Part shown: piece after piece, positions 1-5,901 of the stretch | Layout of the letters: the number at the start of each line of letters is the position of its first letter | Position numbering within the stretch: the first letter of the stretch is position 1 | NCBI GenBank assembly: GCA_964616545.1 | Contig: CAZTUA010000055.1 | Coordinates: forward strand, 1 to 10,936 | DNA length: 10,936 nucleotides | From: JAQVEM01 sp964616545 | GTDB lineage: Bacteria; Actinomycetota; Humimicrobiia; Humimicrobiales; Humimicrobiaceae | Direction: 5' to 3' | Translations under genes and position numbers: made by a program | Notes under the pieces: generated by a model | What the model was told of the DNA's origin: nothing | The model's database searches: none | What the model saw: the letters and a program-made list of their open reading frames with translations, nothing else

Positions 1-440
1 AGGAGTACTCCAAAATAGCCCTGGCCTGCCCCCAGGATAGAGCCATCCAGCGAGAACTCGAGATCCTCAACCGAGTGTTCATGAATGATTGCATCTATAA
101 GGGTGCCATTAGCCAGAATATGCATATATGAAGCCTTAAATTCTCCTGCTGCCAGTATCTCTCCATCGGGATCCACGGCCAGGCTGTTAATGCTTTCTTC
201 ATGACTATAACTCCACACCAGCTCGGGTTCGCCTTCAACAGTCTCTTCTACAGCCTCCGGCTCTTCTGCAACCTCAGTCTCTTCTACAGCTTCCGGCTCC
301 TCCTCGGCCACGGGTCCTTCTTCAACAGCGGGCTCCTCTGCAACTTCAGGTTCTGCTGCTGCACATGCAGGTATAATAGTAAGACTTATAGCGATTACAG
401 CAGCGGTAAAAATTGTAATTAAAAATTTTAAAGTTTTCAT
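1..440 (-). CDS. secreted WD40-like beta-propeller lipoprotein (partial, 5' part only)
   Basis: The minus-strand reading frame starts at ATG 440-438 behind an AAAGGA ribosome site and stays open for 146 codons to the left edge, so the C-terminus is missing. Residues 1-25 are a signal peptide (basic start, hydrophobic core). Cys26 in IPAC is a plausible lipobox, although proline at -2 is not typical, so a signal-peptidase-I site is an alternative. Residues 30-73 are a low-complexity linker with 21 glutamates, otherwise mostly Ala, Pro and Val. From residue 83 two blade-like repeats appear, SINSLAVDPDGEILAAGE and SVEDLEFSLDGSILGAGQ, which match the WD40/quinoprotein-type pattern of hydrophobic strand, DG turn and small residues. 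The protein is therefore probably an envelope-anchored beta-propeller, perhaps a scaffold. Its ligand and function cannot be read from this fragment. The fragment is about 50 % GC, clearly richer than its surroundings. Confidence 0.8.
   Translation of the reverse strand, partial: MKTLKFLITIFTAAVIAISLTIIPACAAAEPEVAEEPAVEEGPVAEEEPEAVEETEVAEEPEAVEETVEGEPELVWSYSHEESINSLAVDPDGEILAAGEFKASYMHILANGTLIDAIIHEHSVEDLEFSLDGSILGAGQGYFGVL
241..312 (-). repeat. 36-nt imperfect tandem repeat in the lipoprotein linker
   Basis: Two adjacent 36-nt units (241-276 and 277-312) share 23 of their first 24 bases and then diverge. On the coding (minus) strand they encode the Glu/Pro/Val/Ala linker, for example EVAEEPEAVEET. 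The linker probably grew by slippage or unequal duplication. Confidence 0.6.
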
Positions 441-880
441 GATTTTCCTTTCTATCCTGTAGGTTTTAAAAGTTTTTATTATTTATAATAAGATAAATCT
501 GCACCAGAAATTTTTAAGAGATGTAATTTACCGGATTTTTCAGACAATGAATATGGATATTAAAATAAAAATATAGCTTTTGTAAAATGTATTAGTATCT
601 TTACCATAATACCTCTTAGATCTAGTGTAGCAGCGCAGATTAACTGCAATATCCATAAATATTGTTTAATTTATAAATTATAATGGGATAGTGCAGGTCC
701 CAAAAGCTGCTGCTAAACTTATTTGGTTTTCAAAGAACCAGTTTTTCTAATTTAGAATGCAGAAGTACAGTATAAAACATATTTAATTATAACAAGAATT
801 AAAAAAAGTGCTTGTTAAAGTATTAATTTCCCTTATTAATAATATGAGCCTATACTGCGATTTATAGAATTTTAAAATAT
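441..880. other. AT-rich intergenic region without a recognisable gene
   Basis: This gap lies downstream of the rubrerythrin gene and upstream of the partial lipoprotein gene, both on the minus strand. I found no coding frame with a ribosome site and no tRNA-like fold. Small symmetric elements are visible: an inverted repeat CAATAT-6 nt-ATATTG at 647-664, a 5-bp stem TGGTT/AACCA at 724-740 followed by GTTTTTC, and a 7-bp AT-only stem at 821-841. The last could act as a weak end to rubrerythrin transcription, because on the minus strand it precedes a T-run (revcomp of 801-807). None is strong enough to call as a promoter or terminator. Confidence 0.5.
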
Positions 881-1474
881 TTAATATGGTTCGGTAAAAA
901 TCTCAAAGTGTGCCCGGGGATGAGCGCATGCCGGGCATTCTTCGGGGGCACTATAACCCTCATGTACATAACCGCAATTTCCGCATTTCCAGAGTACTTT
1001 CTCATCCCTTTTAAAGACCTTGTTGTTTTCGATATTCGCGATAAGTTTGTTATATCTTATCTCATGTCTTTCTTCAGCAGAGGCAATGTTTCTATATACT
1101 TCGGCAATTTCTTTAAAACCCTCCTCTTCGGCATCATCTGCAAATTTCGGGTAAAGATCCGACCACTCTTCCTTTTCTCCGCTTGCGGCTGCTTTAAGAT
1201 TATCAAGTGTGGCAGCCATAGCAACCGGATATGCTGCTTCAATATCTATCATAGCGGGCAGCTCTCCTTCAAGTCCCTGGATAAGGAATTTAAAAAACCT
1301 TTTTGCATGCTCTTTTTCATTATCTGCGGTCTCATTGAAAATGTTTCTTATCTGCTTATAACCCTCTTTATCCGCTATTGAAGCATAATAGTTGTAACGG
1401 TTTCTTGCCTGTGATTCACCTGCAAATGATTTTAATAAGTTCTTAGCAGTTTTAGTACCTTTTAAACTTTTCAT
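881..1474 (-). CDS. rbr: rubrerythrin (non-haem diiron peroxidase)
   Basis: Full-length 197-residue rubrerythrin. This cytoplasmic enzyme reduces hydrogen peroxide to water with electrons from rubredoxin or NADH-linked donors, and is typical of anaerobes coping with oxygen. The N-terminal ferritin-like four-helix domain carries the expected diiron ligands: Glu20 in AGESQARNRY, Glu53 and His56 in DNEKEH, Glu100 and Glu103 in GEKEEW, and Glu134 and His137 in AEERH. The C-terminal rubredoxin-like iron site is Cys164-x2-Cys167 and Cys180-x2-Cys183, ending in the usual CPACAHPRAHFEI. The start ATG (1474-1472) follows an excellent AAAGGAGG ribosome site, which fixes the N-terminus. The gene looks monocistronic: the next minus-strand gene is 440 bp away. 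Ligand assignment is by pattern comparison with the Desulfovibrio vulgaris protein from memory. Confidence 0.96.
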   Translation of the reverse strand: MKSLKGTKTAKNLLKSFAGESQARNRYNYYASIADKEGYKQIRNIFNETADNEKEHAKRFFKFLIQGLEGELPAMIDIEAAYPVAMAATLDNLKAAASGEKEEWSDLYPKFADDAEEEGFKEIAEVYRNIASAEERHEIRYNKLIANIENNKVFKRDEKVLWKCGNCGYVHEGYSAPEECPACAHPRAHFEIFTEPY

Positions 1475-1596
1475 TTCTGTCCTCCTTTTAGTTTAGCAAT
1501 TAGAGAAAATTTACAAAATAACCTTAAAGTAAATATTTTTATTTATTTTATTTAAAATCTATCCCATGTTAATCAGGTATACTTTAATATAAAACT

Positions 1597-1612
1597 AAAT
1601 TGTTATCAATTT
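1597..1612. promoter_or_regulatory. candidate operator upstream of rubrerythrin
   Basis: A perfect 6-bp inverted repeat, AAATTG-TTAT-CAATTT, lies 123 bp upstream of the rubrerythrin start. Its size and symmetry suit a dimeric repressor site. It does not clearly match PerR, Fur or Rex consensus sequences, and in DNA this AT-rich a chance palindrome is possible. Confidence 0.3.
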
Positions 1613-1754
1613 TATGTGTAATAATTTTTATATTCTTATTTTTAAGAACTTTTTATAAGTTATTACTGAATTATCTTATCTCATATAATCCAGTGCACTA
1701 TAAAAGTTTAATAATAATTAAAAATCACTGTTAGGAAAAATTTAAAAGTGAACT

Positions 1755-1785
1755 GTTTAAAAATAGCTTTTTCTATTTTTTAAAC
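1755..1785 (-). terminator. AT-rich stem-loop after the transposase remnant
   Basis: A 12-bp stem (GTTTAAAAATAG / CTATTTTTTAAAC, with one bulged base) and a 6-nt loop lie 12 bp beyond the transposase remnant's last stop on the minus strand, inside the left end of the element. It could be the original terminator of the transposase gene. The stem is almost entirely A/T and is therefore weak. Confidence 0.35.
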
Positions 1786-1796
1786 ATAAATAATTG

Positions 1797-2181
1797 CTAG
1801 CTTTTATTTGGAACAATACGAAGACTGATCCTGTCTCTCATGGAAGCTCCGGCAATATTTACTGTAAGCTTATTAAATGATATTCTTCTATACTTATTTA
1901 CAGTCCTTTTATCCCTCCTAAAAGGCAAATATATCTTTTGTAGAAGATTAACGGTTTTGGTATTGTAAACTTCTTGAGTAGTGATTTCCTATTGGTTATT
2001 TTCTTCTGAAACGATGGTAAGGAACATCAACTATAGTAAAGTGAACCAGTCTGTAATTATATCTTCTCTCCCAATCCCCAAAATTTATTATATACAACTT
2101 CTTTTAATCTCCTTTAGCAGATAGCGAGGTATAAGTTCCTCTTACCTGACAATCTGTAAGATTTTTATGTAGCTGTGCCAT
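1797..2181 (-). pseudogene. frameshifted, internally deleted DDE (IS481-like) transposase remnant
   Basis: Reading minus from ATG 2181, one finds MAQLHKNLTDCQVR. A one-base shift then gives ELIPRYLLKEIKRSCI, which together resemble the N-terminal helix-turn-helix start of a family of integrase-core transposases. The text then jumps to what looks like the C-terminal part: DWERRYNYRLVHFTI with PYHRF in the first frame, SLLKKFTIPKP in another frame, and RTVNKYRRISFNKL followed by RDRISLRIVPN in a third. This is the RxVN...ISFN...LRIVPN tail I know from IS481-like/Mu-type transposases. The whole DDE catalytic core, normally a few hundred residues, is absent. At least three frame changes and several stops show that the gene is dead. 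Family assignment is by remembered pattern, not by a search. Confidence 0.7.
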
Positions 2182-2223
2182 AATCTAAAACCTTTCTTTT
2201 CGCTCTAGATTATAGCTTTTTAG

Positions 2224-2281
2224 GTGTGCACTTTTAAAACATAAATCTTATAGATAAGTGTGCAATTTTAAATCGTAAATG
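2224..2281. repeat. two direct repeats at the right end of the decayed element
   Basis: Two 24-nt copies beginning GTGTGCA (2224-2247 and 2258-2281) match at 20 of 24 positions and are spaced 34 bp apart. A related sequence in inverted orientation sits at 1741-1753. The arrangement suggests tandem transposase-binding sites at the end of the element. Confidence 0.6.
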
Positions 2282-2300
2282 ACAAAAAATTAATATAATC

Positions 2301-2327
2301 TTGACATTTAATAAAGGTTATGATAAT
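2301..2327 (+). promoter_or_regulatory. sigma-70-type promoter of the sugar operon
   Basis: A consensus -35 box TTGACA (2301-2306) is followed by GATAAT (2322-2327) at 15 bp spacing, or TAATTT (2324-2329) at the ideal 17 bp. This is the best promoter-like sequence in the gap before the binding-protein gene. It lies just right of the transposon remnant and just upstream of a LacI-like operator. A start of transcription near 2334 would leave a leader of about 315 nt. Confidence 0.6.
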
Positions 2328-2334
2328 TTTTAAC

Positions 2335-2346
2335 TTAAACGATTAA
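2335..2346 (+). promoter_or_regulatory. LacI-family operator overlapping the transcription start
   Basis: TTAAACGATTAA is a near-palindrome (TTAA-n-CG-n-TTAA) with the central CG step typical of LacI-family operators, where the hinge helix leucine inserts. It starts 8 bp after the -10 box, where a bound repressor would block initiation. I found no second copy upstream of the other genes in this window. The natural candidate to bind it is the LacI-family regulator at 7928-9004, which keeps the hinge residues. This pairing is an inference. Confidence 0.55.
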
Positions 2347-2447
2347 CCTTCTTACTAAAGAATTTTTTTGCAAAGCTCATGGTGAAAATATCATATTACA
2401 CTCAAATAATATACATACTTAAAAAATAGGTAAGATTACGTGAAAAT

Positions 2448-2459
2448 AAAAGGAGGTGA
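2448..2459 (+). promoter_or_regulatory. orphan full-length Shine-Dalgarno sequence in the leader
   Basis: AAAAGGAGGTGA is a perfect complement to the 16S rRNA 3' end, yet no ATG follows at the usual spacing. The only in-phase options are an 11-codon frame whose GTG overlaps the motif and a short TTG frame (2481-2513) with over-long spacing. A second purine-rich site, AAAAAAGGAGGGG, lies at 2572-2584 and is also unused: the next ATG, at about 20 nt, opens a 4-codon frame. These may be ribosome standby sites, leader-peptide remnants or binding sites. Confidence 0.4.
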
Positions 2460-2475
2460 GAGCGAAAAATAAAAA

Positions 2476-2535
2476 GAGATTTGTCTGAGATGATTAATAT
2501 AAAATTATATTAAAGCCGTATCCCAAACAAATCTC
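2476..2535 (+). other. stem-loop in the 5' leader of the binding-protein gene
   Basis: GAGATTTGT (2476-2484) pairs perfectly with ACAAATCTC (2527-2535). The enclosed segment contains its own AT-rich hairpin (TTAATATAA / TTATATTAA, about 2494-2513). On the plus strand the stem is followed by a run of A, so it is not a forward intrinsic terminator. On the minus strand it is followed by TTTTTATTTTT and could stop transcription heading toward the transposon remnant. A regulatory role in the leader is possible, but I recognise no known riboswitch. Confidence 0.45.
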
Positions 2536-2651
2536 AAAAAAAAACTATCAAAAATAATCTAAAAAGTAAAGAAAAAAGGAGGGGTAGCCTATAGGTAAAA
2601 AAATATGTGTTTTCCTTAAAAGAAAGTTTTTTATAAAGAAAGGATTTTAAA

Positions 2652-4040
2652 ATGAAAAAATCATTATTATGGATATTGGTGTTATTGTTAAGCATATCAA
2701 TGATCGGCGCTTTTTCACTTGCTGGCTGTAAGGTAGAAGCAGAGGAAGAACCTGTGGTAGAAGCAGAGGAAGAACCTGTAGCAGAAGAGGCTGCTGAGGA
2801 AGAAGCAGCAGAAGAAGAGGTTGAAAAAGAACCGGTAACACTAAAGTTTACAGGATGGGAAGTAAGTCCGCTGGAAACGGAAAGCGTGGAAAAAGGACTG
2901 GAGATATTCATGTCACGGAACCCGCACATTACTGTTGAATATGATCCAATACCACACGATGAATATACTTCAAAGATGCTTACAATGATGGCTGCAGGCA
3001 CCGCCCCGGATGTTTTCTTTTGTTTTGCATATGATTATCGCTCATTTATAGAAGGCGGACAGGTGCTGGATATAACAGAAAATTTTAACAAGGAGTATTC
3101 TATAGATGACTATATAGACTCATCAGCAGCCATAATGAATGTAGATGGGGTATACGGCATAAGCAGCTGTACTGTTTCTCCTGTTCTGTATTACAATAAG
3201 GAAATTTTCGATAAAGCTGGTCTGGATTACCCGCCAAGTGATCCTGCAAAAGCGTGGACATGGGATGAATTTGTTGATGTTGCCAATGAGCTGACGATAG
3301 TTGAAAATGGCAAAACAATCCAGTATGGTGTATATGGCTTAGAGAATTCATATATGTTCTCGGCGCTTATAATGTCTAATGGCGGTAGTTATTGGGATGA
3401 CAATAACAACATAACGAAAACCACGATTAATTCGCCAGAGACAGCAGAAGTTATGCAGGCAATTTATGATCTCAGGGTAGTAGATGGAGCAAGCTTCCTG
3501 GCTGCGCAGATAGACCCGGACGTATTTATATCTGCAGCTAATATGCTTCAGACCGGAAAGATTGCGATGCTGATAGATGGCTCCTGGGCTCTGCAGGAAC
3601 TTGCAAATATGGATTTTGAGGTTGGCGTTGGCGTGCTGCCAAAATTTAAAGATGCTGTTACTCATGGCCAGGCACACCTGCACACTGCATGGGTAAATAC
3701 CGAACATCCCGAAGAAGCATGGGAATTAATCAACTTTCTTTCCGGTGACGATTATTTACTTGCAAATATCCAGGCAGGATTATGGATGCCCCACAAGAAA
3801 GAGTATTATACAGAAGAAGGTATAGCAAAGTGGCACAATCCTGATGTTCATCCAGAAGGATTTACAGATATGGCTCCTTATTTCGTAGAAGCATTAGTAG
3901 AGCCAACAGCAGTTAATTCCAATTTAAAAGTCAATGATATTTTTACCGAAGAAATGGGAGCATTCTTAGCTGGTGCACAGGATATAGAAACCACACTTGC
4001 TAATATTGAACAAAGAGCTAACGAAGAATTAGCCAAATAG
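2652..4040 (+). CDS. ABC sugar transporter, substrate-binding lipoprotein (family 1)
   Basis: A 462-residue extracellular solute-binding protein of the maltose/glycerol-phosphate type (CUT1 family). Residues 1-25 form a signal peptide with a classic lipobox, LAGC, so Cys26 is lipidated and the protein is membrane-anchored. Residues 27-60 are an acidic spacer (18 Glu in 34 residues). The binding domain follows, with family landmarks AAGTAPDVFF near 114-123, YYNKEIFDKAGLDYPP near 180-195, TWDEF at 203-207, and the IAMLIDGSWAL and HPEEAWELINFLSG segments nearer the C-terminus. It starts at ATG 2652 behind AAAGGA. It is the first gene of the operon, preceded by promoter and operator, and is followed by a hairpin that probably keeps its mRNA abundant. 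The exact sugar cannot be read from the sequence. The GH127 neighbour suggests arabinofuranose-containing oligosaccharides (inference). Confidence 0.93.
   Translation: MKKSLLWILVLLLSISMIGAFSLAGCKVEAEEEPVVEAEEEPVAEEAAEEEAAEEEVEKEPVTLKFTGWEVSPLETESVEKGLEIFMSRNPHITVEYDPIPHDEYTSKMLTMMAAGTAPDVFFCFAYDYRSFIEGGQVLDITENFNKEYSIDDYIDSSAAIMNVDGVYGISSCTVSPVLYYNKEIFDKAGLDYPPSDPAKAWTWDEFVDVANELTIVENGKTIQYGVYGLENSYMFSALIMSNGGSYWDDNNNITKTTINSPETAEVMQAIYDLRVVDGASFLAAQIDPDVFISAANMLQTGKIAMLIDGSWALQELANMDFEVGVGVLPKFKDAVTHGQAHLHTAWVNTEHPEEAWELINFLSGDDYLLANIQAGLWMPHKKEYYTEEGIAKWHNPDVHPEGFTDMAPYFVEALVEPTAVNSNLKVNDIFTEEMGAFLAGAQDIETTLANIEQRANEELAK
2733..2780 (+). repeat. 24-nt tandem duplication in the acidic linker
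   Basis: Two adjacent copies (2733-2756 and 2757-2780) differ only at the last base and encode VEAEEEPV twice. This recent-looking duplication lies in the glutamate-rich spacer after the lipobox, and such tracts are prone to slippage. Confidence 0.8.
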
Positions 4041-4057
4041 CAGGTAAATATTATAAT

Positions 4058-4094
4058 TATATGCAGCCCTTAGACCACCTCGGGGCTGCATATA
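4058..4094 (+). other. intercistronic hairpin after the binding-protein gene
   Basis: A perfect 12-bp stem, TATATGCAGCCC pairing with GGGCTGCATATA, with a 13-nt loop (4070-4082), sits 17 nt after the stop codon. No U-run follows, so it is not a classical terminator. Hairpins at this position in transporter operons commonly protect the upstream message from 3' decay or cause partial termination, giving more binding protein than permease. The loop contains CACCTC, similar to the anti-Shine-Dalgarno sequence. Confidence 0.75.
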
Positions 4095-4115
4095 TGTTAA
4101 CTAAAGGGTAAATAA

Positions 4116-5003
4116 ATGAAGGTAAAGTTTAGAAATCTTTTATACAGAGACAGCATGTGGGCTTTTATTCTCTTGCTGCCTAATATCGCATGCTTTTTAA
4201 TATTTATGATGATACCTCTAGTAGTTTCATTTTTTTTAAGCTTTACCGAGTGGAATCTAATGACGCCAATACAGTGGGTGGGTTTTGCAAATTATGTTGA
4301 GTTATTTAAGGATAAGACATTTTTAAAATCATTATGGAATACAATTTATTTTACTGCTGGAACAGTTCCGATAAGTATTATAATATCACTTTTTTTGGCC
4401 ATAGCCCTAAATCAACGCATAAGAGGTGTTAAAGTATTCAGGAGCATATATTTTTTCCCTTCAATAATATCTCTTGTAGCAATCGGGCTGGTATGGATGT
4501 GGATGTATAATCCAGAGTTTGGTTTACTCAATTATTTTCTAAGTTTAATTGGTATAGATGGGCCTCCGTGGTTAAACGGCATAAATTGGGCAATGCCTTC
4601 TATTATAATAGTTGCCATATGGAGGGGAATAGGATTTAATATGCTGCTTTTCCTGGCTGCTTTACAGGGAATATCCGATAGCTATTATGAAGCTGCAGAT
4701 ATAGATGGGGCAAGGTGGTTTGGTAAATTTATGCATATTACAATTCCTCTTCTTTCCCATACCACATTTTTTGTTACGGTGATAGCAATTGTAAATTCTT
4801 TTCAGGCATTTGATCTGGTTTACCTGATGACTTTTGGCGGACCGGCCAGATCAACCTCTGTTCTGGTTTTTTATTTATATCAAAACGCATTCAGGTATTT
4901 TAGGATGGGATACGCAAGTGCCATAGCTTATGTATTATTTTTCATTGTGTTGATCTTTACAGCCATTAGATTTTGGTTTTATAGAAAAAAAGAAGTGTAC
5001 TAG
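4116..5003 (+). CDS. ABC sugar transporter permease, MalF/UgpA type
   Basis: A 295-residue inner-membrane permease of the CUT1 family, one half of the channel. Six hydrophobic segments lie near residues 15-40, 75-98, 110-132, 158-182, 208-238 and 265-288. The EAA loop that docks on the ATP-binding subunit is clear: EAADIDGARWFGKF followed by ITIP (192-211). The NSFQAFDLVYLMTFGGP segment (227-243) and the short C-terminus are typical. It starts at ATG 4116 after AAAGGG, 75 bp beyond the binding-protein stop with the hairpin between, and is followed 16 bp later by the second permease. The length is normal and nothing appears broken. Confidence 0.94.
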   Translation: MKVKFRNLLYRDSMWAFILLLPNIACFLIFMMIPLVVSFFLSFTEWNLMTPIQWVGFANYVELFKDKTFLKSLWNTIYFTAGTVPISIIISLFLAIALNQRIRGVKVFRSIYFFPSIISLVAIGLVWMWMYNPEFGLLNYFLSLIGIDGPPWLNGINWAMPSIIIVAIWRGIGFNMLLFLAALQGISDSYYEAADIDGARWFGKFMHITIPLLSHTTFFVTVIAIVNSFQAFDLVYLMTFGGPARSTSVLVFYLYQNAFRYFRMGYASAIAYVLFFIVLIFTAIRFWFYRKKEVY

Positions 5004-5019
5004 TCAGGAGGAGAAAGGA

Positions 5020-5844
5020 TTGAAGAAAAGAAACTTATCAAGAATACCTTTGTATATAGTTCTTATAATAGGTGCACTGGTAATGATAATACCATTCTTA
5101 TGGATGATCAGTACATCCCTGAAGTCAACAGGAGAAGTTTTTAAGTATCCGCCCTCTATATTTGGAGAAGCTATCAAATGGGATAATTATTTAAGAGTTG
5201 CTGATAGATTCCCATTTGGACGTTTTTTTATAAATAGCTTAATAGTAACTGTTTCTGTCGTTATTACTCAATTGTTTACCAGCTCTCTGGGAGGTTATGT
5301 TTTTGCCAGGCTTAAATTCAGATTCAGGGATGCATTGTTTGGACTGTATCTGGCAACTATAATGGTCCCCATTCATGTAACTCTGGTGCCAACTTTTATA
5401 ATTATGCGTTTTTTAGGTCTAATAGATAAACTTCCTGCTCTGATTCTGACTGATATTGCAACGGCATTTGGTACGTTTTTAATGAGGCAATTTTATCTTA
5501 ACATACCATCAGATCTGGAAGATGCTGCAAAAATTGATGGATGCAATCCTTTTACAACCTACTGGAGAATATTCCTGCCGCTGTCAAAACCTGCTCTGGC
5601 AACGCTGGGTGTATTTATTTTTATGGGCATGTGGAATGACTTTATCAGGCCTCTTATACTAATAAACAGTGTAGAAAATATGACGCTGACTCTTGGATTG
5701 GCCAATATGCAGGGCTTATATTCTACTGACTGGCCGGTATTAATGGCCGGTACATTTATCAGCATGATTCCAGTTATAGTTGTTTTCTTATTTGCCCAGG
5801 ATTATTTTGTAAAGAGTGTAACTTTAACGGGTCTAAAAGAATAA
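5020..5844 (+). CDS. ABC sugar transporter permease, MalG/UgpE type
   Basis: A 274-residue partner permease. Six membrane segments lie near residues 10-32, 70-95, 104-130, 138-158, 190-210 and 240-262. The EAA-type loop reads LEDAAKIDGCNPFTTYW then LPLSKP (166-191), so the usual DGA is DGC, a common variant. It ends in the characteristic KSVTLTGLKE, which resembles the MalG-type tail (G-x-x-K/G) reaching toward the ATPase. The start is TTG 5020, fixed by AGGAGG 8 bp upstream, with no suitable ATG nearby. It is tightly spaced with the first permease, so the two are co-translated products of one operon. No ATPase gene follows. Confidence 0.94.
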   Translation: MKKRNLSRIPLYIVLIIGALVMIIPFLWMISTSLKSTGEVFKYPPSIFGEAIKWDNYLRVADRFPFGRFFINSLIVTVSVVITQLFTSSLGGYVFARLKFRFRDALFGLYLATIMVPIHVTLVPTFIIMRFLGLIDKLPALILTDIATAFGTFLMRQFYLNIPSDLEDAAKIDGCNPFTTYWRIFLPLSKPALATLGVFIFMGMWNDFIRPLILINSVENMTLTLGLANMQGLYSTDWPVLMAGTFISMIPVIVVFLFAQDYFVKSVTLTGLKE

Positions 5845-5901
5845 GGCACTGGCAGCAATAAAAAATATTGTAATTAAATTTTACGAAGGAATGGACTTTT
5901 T

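Larger units (their letters stand above)
1729..2284 (-). mobile_element. decayed transposable element with TGT-starting terminal inverted repeats
   Basis: The left end (1729-1753, read inward on plus) and right end (2284-2260, read inward on minus) both start TGT and share about 17 of 25 positions, including a common TTTAAAA core followed by a G-n-AC-like tail. Between them lies a broken transposase reading minus (1797-2181). The right end also has a second inward-facing copy of the repeat (see 2224-2281), a layout typical of elements with multiple transposase-binding sites per end. I could not identify a target-site duplication, so the insertion is probably old. It separates the rubrerythrin promoter region from the sugar-operon promoter. 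The boundaries are inferred from the repeats and could be off by some bases. Confidence 0.6.

Noticed and set aside
201..422. Plus-strand open frame rich in Leu, Phe, Cys and Ser
   Set aside because: It is the antisense of the glutamate-rich linker of the minus-strand lipoprotein, has no ribosome site and has a biased composition explained by the other strand.
908..1381. Plus-strand 157-codon frame opposite rubrerythrin
   Set aside because: Rubrerythrin on the minus strand has all catalytic motifs and a strong ribosome site, so this is an antisense shadow.
2534..3001. Minus-strand Ser/Ala-rich frame
   Set aside because: It is antisense to the acidic linker of the binding protein, where GAA/GCA-type codons leave the other strand free of stops. 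No ribosome site or family features.
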